Below, one piece after another: positions 58,001 through 64,000 of a DNA stretch of 64,000 bases. A program made the translations under genes and the position numbers. The notes beneath the pieces are model-generated. The model searched no databases and had not been told where the DNA came from. It saw nothing but the letters and a program-made list of their open reading frames with translations. This DNA comes from Gymnogyps californianus. Its lineage: Eukaryota > Chordata > Aves > Accipitriformes > Cathartidae. The first letter of the stretch is position 1. Each line of letters begins with the position of its first letter. The stretch lies in NCBI RefSeq assembly GCF_018139145.2, contig NC_059482.1:22157332-22221331 (forward strand), read 5' to 3'.

Positions 58001-61000
58001 AGAATGCGTAGAGCTGTTACTGTGTGATAACTGATGCACTGTAAAGTCAAGCCGGTCTTGCTTCTTGGTACTGTCTTTATATAGTTCTTTTAAAAGAAGC
58101 TCCTCAAATTAAAGGAGGCAAAAGCCAAAGGTAGCTGAAAGCGTTGTGAACAAATTGTGGGGAACAGTTCGTAGTGTAGTTGTTAATGTCTTTCACATCT
58201 GATTATGTCATGTAGATAGTTGTTATTATGAGGCGTTTATATTGCCCAATTTTATATGCAAGTCATGATTGATATTTAAAACTGTATCTCCTTTCCCCTT
58301 AATTGCAATGTACCAGGCGCTAAAGCCCTTGGGTTCAGACCTGCAGCTGCAGGGACGTGGGTCACATTCTGTTGACTTACAGTTGGCATGCTTTCTCAGA
58401 AATTAACCTCTGGGATTTCTCCTTCCCAAATCAGCACTGAAGTGCTCCCGGAGACTCACTGCTGTACTAAGTACTGCTCACTGTTGTACTGTGATTTTCT
58501 CCAGGCTAACAGTGTATGCAGGCTGTTAGCCTAATGGGTGCCATTGCAGTGGCACCTATTATATATGAATGTAAATGCTAGAGGTGTTTTTGTACAGCAG
58601 CATTCTTCTGAGTATTGATCATGGTTCGTAGAGTAAAAAAATCGCTTGGCTCCATTAGAGTGCTGTTGAAAATGAATCTGAGACACTAGATGTCACCTGA
58701 TAAAGCTCAATTCTTTTTTCACTTGACAGAACAGAGCAAAAGTTTCTTTTGATGTCACCTCTAGGTATTGTCTGTTCTTAACTTCTTGTTCTCCCTCCAG
58801 CCTTCCATTAATACTACCAACATTGATACGCTGTTAGTAGCAACAGATCAAACTGAGAGAATTGTGGAACCTCCAGAGAATGTGCAGGAAAAAATTGCTT
58901 TCATCTTCAATAATCTGTCTCAGTCAAATATGACACAGAAGGCAAGTATAAAATTAAATTTTTATGTATTTCTGGAAATCCATTCTAAAGTGGTGAGTGA
59001 TGATGTTTCTGCAAAAATTCCAACTTGCAAAAAAATAGGAGGAAGCACACTGTAAAGAAATAGTAGTTTCCAACACTTTCTGCTTGAACCTCTTTGGAGA
59101 TATAATTTTTCAGGGAAAGGAGAGATGGGTAAAAGATAGCTGTTCGTAATCTTGCTTTCTCCTACAAGTTTCTTTGTTTCTGTATAGGCAGATCCTTTGT
59201 ACTGAAGTACTATATGTCAGTAGTGCTTTGTTTTCAGGAAAGGACTTCTAGTAGATGCCTGGAGTAATTGCTGGGTAGTCCTTTCTGATTTTTTTGTCAT
59301 TTGAAAGAACTGAAAAATACTAATGCAAGTTTCTGAAAAACATTAATACAAGTTTGAACAAACATTCACATCATAAGTGGGCTGGGTACCATTTAATATT
59401 GCAAGGTTAAGCTGATGGACTCTTGTATTTCAAGCTGAAATTCAAGGAATTTTTTCTGAACCTAGTAGAAATCTGCAGTACTGCTGCCACCTGTGCTATC
59501 CATCTTGTGGCTTTAACGTAAGATGCTGACATTTATTTTGCAGTTATCTGGTAAAAAGCTGAGAAGTGGGGGAGAGAAACTATTATGCCTTGCTGATTTT
59601 ATGATTAAGTCCTTACTGGACTTACTGGTTGACCAGATCTTCGGATAATGAGACACTGATTTCAAAGCTTTTTTTTTTTAAAAAAAAAACACCTTAGTGT
59701 TAAAAGCAATTGACTGACCATGACTATGTGTTGGTCAGAGCTGACCCCAAAAGTTTTCGGTCATCTTCTCATATCTTGATGGCATGTTTTTTCTTTGGTA
59801 TGGAGACAGGTTGAAGAATTGAAGGAAACAGTGAAAGAAGAGTTCATGCCTTGGGTATCACAGTACCTTGTGATGAAGAGAGTCAGTATTGAGCCTAATT
59901 TTCACAGCTTGTATTCAAACTTCCTTGACACACTTAAGAATCCAGAGTTTAATAAAATGGTTCTGAATGAAACCTACAGAAATATCAAGGTGAGTAGTGC
60001 AAGTTTTCTAATACTTAGGTAGATTTAAAGATTTAGGAGTGTGCTGTTCTCCTTGTGCTGTTTGCTTACTGTGTTGCTGATCTTCAAATATGGAATGTCA
60101 TTCAAAAATCTACTTGCTAGCTTACAATTAAACTACCAGGTTACCTTTACGAATACTAGGATTTTTCTGTTTTCAGTCAGGAATGTACCAAAGACTTAAT
60201 TCAAATTATATGAGAGGGCAAATCTGCATTTATGTAGGTGGACTCTCAATTTGTGGGGCTTGCACATTATAAGCTAGGGGAAAATTGCTTATGGTCTAGT
60301 TCTTTTGTGTGGGGAAAGTATAAAGGTAAGAAAACCAGACTCTTTGCTGTTTTGGTCAAAGAAGAATAAAGGGGAAGGGGAGGGTTCAGAGAGTGGGGGT
60401 GTAACAACCAAAATTCACTAGAGGGCTAAGATAATGTGAAGGGGAGGAGGAGGGAGAAGCAGGAGCCCGGAAGAGGCGGATGAAAAAGTTTGTCAAGCAA
60501 GCACTATTTTTAAACCTGTTGGTGGAATTTCCTGACCACCATGGGTTACGCTGTAGTGCAAAAGAATCTCCTGGCTCTTTAGAGCATAGCTGACCTTGCC
60601 CCATTCAGCTGATGCTCCTCTGAAGCTAAGGAACAGAACTAACAGCAGAATACTTGTGATGTGATTTAAGTCTTGAAATGAGAATTAAATCGTTTCTCAA
60701 GAAGTGCAAACTGTAGCCTTCGGGCCTGTGATGAAGCATTGCCTTCACAAGTTACGACTACTTGCTTAATAAAGTGTAACAGTGTTGACAGAGTAAATGG
60801 TAAGGTCTGGGAAAGTGTAATCCTCTTTTTGATCCTCTCGAAAGAAGGGAATTTTGAAATCATTCCAGGGTGGATTGATGGGGTGCTGCCTTGAAGTGAA
60901 GGCTGCTTTTGAGTATCTCTGTAATGTGACTGAAGCTCAGAACTCAATGCTCTAAAACCTTATGTCTTAAGTCAGATCAGCGGTTGGATTTGGTTTTGAG

Positions 61001-63466
61001 TCTGATTATCTTCCAGTTGTTGCTCGAGTTGTTGTTTTTTTTCATTAGGTGCTACTGACATCAGATAAAGCTGCAGCCAACTTCTCAGACCGTTCCTTGT
61101 TAAAGAACCTTGGTCACTGGCTGGGAATGATTACGCTGGCTAAAAATAAGCCCATCTTGCACACGGTGAGCTTCTGTCTTTACAGATTTGTTTGGCGTGA
61201 ATTACATGTTGCACAGTAGCATAGGCTAGTTGGGAAATTTTATCGCCTTACTGTTGCCTCTTTTTTTTTGTGTGCTAAGTACAAAGTGTGATGCCAGAGT
61301 TCGTCATTTAAGGCTTCTAAATTTTTTTTATATAAGAAAAGTTACTAGTTAAGTTGTTGCCGAACTAAATTAATCCCATGTAAAAATGTATATCTGTAAA
61401 TCTTTGTTCAAAAAGTAATTGCTGCTTAGCAGTCTGTAAAATTGAAGGACTGTCTTGACTCAGCCTTGCCAGTACATCCTATAAGGAAATAGTGTGTGAG
61501 TGGAATTTTTGTGGTGTGCTTGCTGTTTTCTCCACCCTCTTCCCCTTTTCAATTGTTGATGGTGTTTTTCAGGATTTGGATGTGAAATCGCTACTACTGG
61601 AAGCATACGTTAAGGGACAGCAGGAATTGCTTTATGTAGTGCCATTTGTTGCCAAAGTCTTAGAATCCAGTGTCAGAAGTGTGGTAAGTGACTTTGTGAT
61701 GACAGAGTTATTGTTCAAGTGGCAAAATAAGTATTGCAGAAAGTAATTAGCTTTTTTTACAAAGTGAAAACTGATTGATTTTCATGGAGAGAAAGAAAGG
61801 GGATGTAAGGGCTTAAAGTGAAGGACTTCCGTTTTGAGGGAAAGTACATGGCCCGTGCATTTTTGCAGTCTAAATAAGTGGTGTTAACTGAATCGTACTG
61901 TGGTATCCCTGAACAGAACTCAATTGAGAAATGGAAGGATGCCATTGAAGCTGTTCTAGGATGTATTTATTTTAATTCCCCTGCCCCCCTTCGACCCTGA
62001 TCAACTCCTGTCAGTTCTGCTGACATGGAACTGATCTCTCAAGGACCGAGTCATTGTGCTTCCAGTTTAATGTTCAACTAGCTTCCTAATCTAGTTCCAG
62101 TCAAACAGAGTACTAAATTCAACCTTAACTGCAGCTGTACAAACTTTTCCCTGGCTGTGTGCACACATGTTCGCATTTCAAAAATTTCCAGTCGTAAGTT
62201 ATCCAAATGATTCAAGAAGTTTGTGCAATACTGCTCTCCTCTTTCTCTTGTAGGTCTTCAGGCCTCCAAACCCGTGGACAATGGCCATTATGAATGTTTT
62301 AGCTGAGCTACATCAAGAACATGATCTAAAAGTAAACTTCTGTTTTTCTTTTCTATACCTACTGAGTGTGAGGTTTTCTTGACATACCGGTCAAGAAGGA
62401 TGTTGTGAAGGACCAAATTTCACTTCTCGCTGCTTTAGCGTGGGGAGAGTTGGGCATTGCTTAATTTGGTAGAACTTGGATGAAACTCTTCTCCTATGAG
62501 GTCAGCATGCAAGATATTTGTCTAATCCTCAGTCACTATTAAAGTCTCTAAAAGGCATGGGGTTAGAACGGGAAGCTTGGGAGTCGAGTGGCCCGGTAAA
62601 CGTTTCGGGTATTTTCCTTGTGACATAACCTAAACTAGAATTGTTGTGCAGTTGAATCTGAAGTTTGAGATTGAGGTGCTCTGCAAGAATCTTGCACTAG
62701 ACATCAATGAGCTGAAACCTGGAAGTCTCCTGAAAGATAAGGATCGTCTGAAAAATCTGGATGAGCAGCTGTCTGCTCCAAAGAAGGATGTGAAGCAGCC
62801 AGAAGAGCTACCACCCATCACAACAACTAGTAAGTACACTTCATATAGAATTCAGAACCACACTATAGAAGTTCAATCAAGACAGGTTATGCTGTTGTGA
62901 AGAAAAATGTGAAGCTATGTATTCTATTGTAACATTGCTGAATGCTTGGGAGCACTTCGATAGTTTTGTAGTAGAAGTAGGTGTAGAGTTTGGAGACGGG
63001 AAGGGAATGGAAGCCATCCTGAGGACTAATTCTACATAGGCTGTGTGTAGCTACTCCTTAGAAGGGAGTGAAGCAGGGTGATCTATTAACAAGACATCGG
63101 GGGCTAAACTGTGGCGTAACGAACAGCTCTGTTAAAATGTACTGAAGCTAGTTTGGTACTAATTGTTGGGAAAATGGAGAATAAAAATTGCTTGATAAGT
63201 TTAGGAGGCTTCATGATCGAACTGCAAAACTTTTGTTTCTTGGTCACTTGCTGGTTTAAATGAGAATTATATACTTCCATTATAAGCATTTGCTTTTCAG
63301 TAATGGTTCAATACAAACATTCTTGTATTCTATAGCTGCTTCTACAACTCCAGCTACCAGCACCACTTGTACAGCCACAGTTCCTCCACAGCCCCAGTAC
63401 AGTTACCACGACATCAACGTCTATTCTTTAGGAGGGTTGGCTCCACATATTACCTTAAATCCAACG
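27905..63466 (+). CDS. CNOT1: CCR4-NOT complex scaffold subunit 1, first 29 coding exons, 3' part off window
   Basis: CNOT1 is the cytoplasmic scaffold of the CCR4-NOT deadenylase, which shortens mRNA poly(A) tails and serves miRNA- and ARE-mediated repression. The exons listed separately sum to 4,137 nt, codons 1-1379 of about 2,376 in human, and join in phase throughout. Residue numbering tracks human exactly: LXXLL-type motifs fall at 153 (LPDLL), 181 (LHLLL), 223 (LAPLL) and 570 (LSMLL). From knowledge of the human protein, 1-~700 is the HEAT region that binds CNOT10-CNOT11, 800-999 the TTP-binding HEAT region, ~1090-1317 the MIF4G domain for CNOT7/8 and DDX6, and ~1350 on the CNOT9-binding region, whose start is the last exon here. 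The CNOT2/3-binding C-terminus lies beyond the window. ATG 27905 matches the human start [10 protein letters not shown]. One intron uses a GC donor, and exon 19 has tandem splice sites at both ends. Confidence 0.98.
28007..32231 (+). other. CNOT1: CNOT1 intron 2
   Basis: This 4.2-kb AT-rich intron has one recognisable repeat, an inverted CR1 LINE fragment at 29991-30175. A small inverted repeat CCAGTTT/AAACTGG lies at 28684-28700. No exon was seen. Confidence 0.75.
29991..30175 (-). mobile_element. CR1 LINE 3' fragment (inverted)
   Basis: On the + strand it reads GGCTGAGGTTGGAAGGCACC, then GGTCATCTGGTCCAACCTCC, then CAACCTCTCTGGGCAGC and GTGCCAGTGCTTGGTCACCC. This is the reverse complement of the CR1 3' region as I know it. 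It is 5'-truncated, lacks an ORF, and has lost the terminal 8-bp repeats. It is an old, inactive copy. Confidence 0.85.
32232..32339 (+). CDS. CNOT1: CNOT1 exon 3
   Basis: Residues 35-70 ([20 protein letters not shown] to [10 protein letters not shown]), ending CAG|GTACAG. Start of the N-terminal HEAT region. Confidence 0.96.
33028..33126 (+). CDS. CNOT1: CNOT1 exon 4
   Basis: Residues 71-103 ([20 protein letters not shown] to NPLHYQK). Ends AAG|GTTTGT. Confidence 0.96.
33673..33741 (+). CDS. CNOT1: CNOT1 exon 5
   Basis: Residues 104-126 ([20 protein letters not shown] to VQE). Ends GAG|GTAGGT. Confidence 0.96.
33839..33893 (+). CDS. CNOT1: CNOT1 exon 6
   Basis: Residues 127-144 ([18 protein letters not shown]) plus one base. 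Ends TTTG|GTAAGT. Confidence 0.96.
34332..34535 (+). CDS. CNOT1: CNOT1 exon 7
   Basis: Residues 145-212 with LPDLL (153-157) and LHLLL (181-185). The acceptor is TTTTCGAAAG, an uncommon AAAG with A at -3, but phase and protein identity leave no alternative. Confidence 0.96.
35968..36136 (+). CDS. CNOT1: CNOT1 exon 8
   Basis: Residues 213-268 ([20 protein letters not shown] to EVGYGFCT), with LAPLL at 223-227. Ends in a split Ser codon, AG|GTTTGT. Confidence 0.96.
36137..38204 (+). other. CNOT1: CNOT1 intron 8
   Basis: This 2.1-kb AT-rich intron has no exon or known repeat. A GC-denser folded patch at 36849-36977 is discussed as a possible structured RNA, unproven. Confidence 0.7.
38205..38331 (+). 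CDS. CNOT1: CNOT1 exon 9
   Basis: Residues 269-311 ([20 protein letters not shown] to GLTDGIPLQ). Ends CAA|GTGAGT. Confidence 0.96.
38633..38743 (+). CDS. CNOT1: CNOT1 exon 10
   Basis: Residues 312-348 ([20 protein letters not shown] to VLKEL). Ends CTG|GTAAGT. Confidence 0.96.
39942..40112 (+). CDS. CNOT1: CNOT1 exon 11
   Basis: Residues 349-405 ([20 protein letters not shown] to WKHAEGQ). Ends CAG|GTAGGT. The preceding 1.2-kb intron holds nothing recognised. Confidence 0.96.
40675..40802 (+). CDS. CNOT1: CNOT1 exon 12
   Basis: Residues 406-447 ([20 protein letters not shown] to NREIAT) and two bases of a split Trp codon before GTAAAC. Confidence 0.96.
41833..42073 (+). CDS. CNOT1: CNOT1 exon 13
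   Basis: Residues 448-528 ([20 protein letters not shown] to ILHYAWHGQ). Ends CAG|GTAAGT. Confidence 0.96.
42074..43626 (+). other. CNOT1: CNOT1 intron 13
   Basis: This 1.55-kb intron has no exon or known repeat. It includes an A/C-rich tract nearly free of G and T at about 42403-42478. Confidence 0.7.
43627..43746 (+). CDS. CNOT1: CNOT1 exon 14
   Basis: Residues 529-568 ([20 protein letters not shown] to DVAQDLK). Ends AAG|GTGAGT. Confidence 0.96.
44815..44937 (+). CDS. CNOT1: CNOT1 exon 15
   Basis: Residues 569-609 ([20 protein letters not shown] to KIREHG), with LSMLL at 570-574. Ends GGG|GTAAAG. Confidence 0.96.
45168..45319 (+). CDS. CNOT1: CNOT1 exon 16
   Basis: Residues 610-659 ([20 protein letters not shown] to CLQACA) and two bases of a split Gly codon before GTAAGG. 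Confidence 0.96.
45320..49907 (+). other. CNOT1: CNOT1 intron 16
   Basis: This 4.6-kb intron has no exon or recognised transposon. A GC-denser patch at 47143-47321 can fold into two hairpins followed by ACA, a possible H/ACA-type RNA of low confidence. Confidence 0.7.
49908..50058 (+). CDS. CNOT1: CNOT1 exon 17
   Basis: Residues 660-710 ([20 protein letters not shown] to DAISPVQ). It includes the Pro-rich linker [12 protein letters not shown]. Ends CAG|GTAGAC. Confidence 0.96.
50059..51415 (+). other. CNOT1: CNOT1 intron 17
   Basis: This 1.36-kb AT-rich intron holds nothing recognised. Confidence 0.7.
51416..51617 (+). CDS. CNOT1: CNOT1 exon 18
   Basis: Residues 711-777 ([20 protein letters not shown] to GLSSQLP) plus one base. 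This is a Ser/Pro/Gly-rich disordered linker before the TTP-binding region. The donor GTACTG is weak. Confidence 0.95.
52010..52156 (+). CDS. CNOT1: CNOT1 exon 19 (tandem splice sites)
   Basis: Residues 778-826 ([20 protein letters not shown] to FQQSKMKP) plus one base. The acceptor is CAGTAG, so a second AG lies 3 nt downstream. Besides the donor at 52157 (CCTT|GTAAGT) there is another at 52142 (CAGA|GTAAGA), exactly 15 nt upstream. Confidence 0.94.
53292..53416 (+). CDS. CNOT1: CNOT1 exon 20
   Basis: Residues 827-868 ([20 protein letters not shown] to HPTMSVDE), in the TTP-binding HEAT region. Ends GAG|GTGAGT. Confidence 0.96.
54274..54560 (+). CDS. CNOT1: CNOT1 exon 21
   Basis: The largest coding exon here: residues 869-963 ([20 protein letters not shown] to ALDRFKN) and a split Arg codon. 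It is part of the 800-999 HEAT region that binds TTP-type ARE-binding proteins in human. Confidence 0.96.
54561..55900 (+). other. CNOT1: CNOT1 intron 21
   Basis: This 1.34-kb intron shows no exon or recognised repeat. Confidence 0.7.
55901..55979 (+). CDS. CNOT1: CNOT1 exon 22
   Basis: Residues 964-990 ([20 protein letters not shown] to FPHHLQE). Ends GAG|GTGAGT. The 1.26-kb intron that follows shows nothing recognised. Confidence 0.96.
57238..57468 (+). CDS. CNOT1: CNOT1 exon 23
   Basis: Residues 991-1067 ([20 protein letters not shown] to FKKDVP). It includes an Ala-Gln run ([15 protein letters not shown]) and a Thr-rich stretch, the linker before the MIF4G domain. Ends CCG|GTAAGC. Confidence 0.96.
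57469..58800 (+). other. CNOT1: CNOT1 intron 23
   Basis: This 1.33-kb intron contains a 14-bp perfect palindrome (58340-58353) and a chain of adjacent inverted repeats (58411-58560) that may mark a structured RNA. No exon or known transposon was seen. Confidence 0.75.
58503..58560. repeat. Two abutting near-perfect inverted repeats
   Basis: AGGCTAACAG (58503-58512) pairs perfectly with CTGTTAGCCT (58523-58532) across a 10-nt loop. The next base starts AATGGGTGCCA (58533-58543), which pairs with TGGCACCTATT (58550-58560) across a 6-nt loop with a single G-T wobble. No spacer separates the two hairpins. Confidence 0.9.
58801..58941 (+). CDS. CNOT1: CNOT1 exon 24 (GC donor)
   Basis: Residues 1068-1114 ([20 protein letters not shown] to LSQSNMTQK). 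It ends AAG|GCAAGT, a GC-AG intron; no GT gives the correct protein join to VEELKETVK. Start of the MIF4G domain. Confidence 0.95.
59810..59989 (+). CDS. CNOT1: CNOT1 exon 25
   Basis: Residues 1115-1174 ([20 protein letters not shown] to NETYRNIK), MIF4G domain. Ends AAG|GTGAGT. Confidence 0.96.
61049..61165 (+). CDS. CNOT1: CNOT1 exon 26
   Basis: Residues 1175-1213 ([20 protein letters not shown] to NKPILHT), MIF4G domain. Ends ACG|GTGAGC. The preceding 1.06-kb intron shows nothing recognised. Confidence 0.96.
61573..61683 (+). CDS. CNOT1: CNOT1 exon 27
   Basis: Residues 1214-1250 ([20 protein letters not shown] to ESSVRSV), MIF4G domain. Ends GTG|GTAAGT. Confidence 0.96.
62254..62331 (+). 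CDS. CNOT1: CNOT1 exon 28
   Basis: Residues 1251-1276 ([20 protein letters not shown] to QEHDLK), MIF4G domain. Ends AAA|GTAAAC. Confidence 0.96.
62652..62829 (+). CDS. CNOT1: CNOT1 exon 29
   Basis: Residues 1277-1335 ([20 protein letters not shown] to LPPITTT) plus one base. It holds the end of MIF4G and the acidic/basic linker [20 protein letters not shown]. Confidence 0.96.
63336..63466 (+). CDS. CNOT1: CNOT1 exon 30, last coding exon in window
   Basis: Residues 1336-1379 ([20 protein letters not shown] to PHITLNPT). It holds a Thr-rich linker and then the start of the CNOT9-binding region. Ends ACG|GTAAGT; the reading frame continues beyond the window. Confidence 0.96.
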
Positions 63467-64000
63467 GTAAGTTTTAGGGCTGGTTTAATTTGCTAAAAGA
63501 ATTCTTGCCACCAGCATTGCCACCAATCTCAGCTGGTGGGAGCAGCATTTTGTAAGTGGAAGGTATTGGAGAGTCACTTCTCAAGAGTAATGAGGAGGGT
63601 GAGTGCTAACAAGTAATCAAATGGAGAACTTTAGGGCGGTTTAGTAGTTACATTAGCTAACAAAATATCACATGGTCAAGTGATCTTTTGCTGTGACATT
63701 TACATTAGTATCCAATTTATTTCTGGCAATAAGTGTCAGTTGGGATGGTTGCTGTCAGGACTTAAGCTTAAAAGGAGCTTTTGCGCTCCTTAAGAGCGAC
63801 TTAGCTTTTAAGTTAGTCTCTGCATTGTGCTCAGCTGCAACTTTGGAAGAAAAATGGTCACATGTCCCAGTTTCAGAATTATCAAACAGATGCTGTAATA
63901 GCTGCATGTGGAACACAGGAGTGCTGCACTGTAAGCAAGCTATGACAGTAAACTTAAAAGTTGTTCAGAAAATGTGAATGTCTAGGGTAGATGGGATTCT
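63467..64000 (+). other. CNOT1: CNOT1 intron 30 (5' part)
   Basis: Intron sequence from the GTAAGT donor to the window edge. The next CNOT1 exon (human IPLFQAHPQ) is not present. Confidence 0.75.

Overview
The window is vertebrate nuclear DNA, almost certainly from a bird. It has spliced genes with GT-AG introns, CpG-island promoters, and a piece of a CR1-type LINE (29991-30175), the typical avian/reptilian repeat. The encoded proteins are close to the avian and human versions I remember. Three protein-coding genes lie head to tail on the + strand in the order GOT2, SLC38A7, CNOT1. As I recall, this is the order and relative orientation on human 16q21. No gene was found on the - strand.

Layout: 1-3900 is read as the 3' part of GOT2 intron 1, with no exon seen. 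At 3901-9955 lie nine coding exons of GOT2 (mitochondrial aspartate aminotransferase), missing only the exon for the mitochondrial presequence. From 9956 to 11010 or 11890 is its 3' UTR, with two candidate poly(A) signals. From 11960 to 12229 is the GC-rich promoter and non-coding first exon of SLC38A7, which carries a (GGGGCC)5 tract. Ten coding exons at 13684-17921 give a complete 462-residue transporter, and its 3' UTR ends at the AATAAA at 20013. From 20036 to 20880 is a short intergenic stretch with a degenerate minisatellite and long G-runs. From 20880 to 21414 is the CNOT1 promoter with five CCAAT boxes and the non-coding first exon. From 27905 to 63466 lie 29 coding exons, giving the first 1,379 codons of CNOT1. 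The gene runs off the right edge.

The three products work separately: a mitochondrial PLP transaminase, a lysosomal/plasma-membrane glutamine transporter, and the scaffold of the CCR4-NOT deadenylase. GOT2 and SLC38A7 both touch glutamate/glutamine metabolism, but nothing in the sequence shows co-regulation. Composition changes sharply near 22 kb, from GC-rich with compact introns to AT-rich with long introns.

There is no mobile-defence system, CRISPR array or other novel gene cluster here. The points worth a second look are small-scale. They are a chain of back-to-back hairpins in CNOT1 intron 23 (58411-58560), a weaker H/ACA-like fold in intron 16, a GC-AG intron, tandem splice donors and acceptors around exon 19, a strong uORF overlapping the CNOT1 start, the five-CCAAT promoter, the poly(G) minisatellite and the G4C2 tract in the SLC38A7 leader. 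Exon coordinates were read by eye and checked by codon phase across every junction. UTR ends, transcription starts and ncRNA candidates are much less certain.
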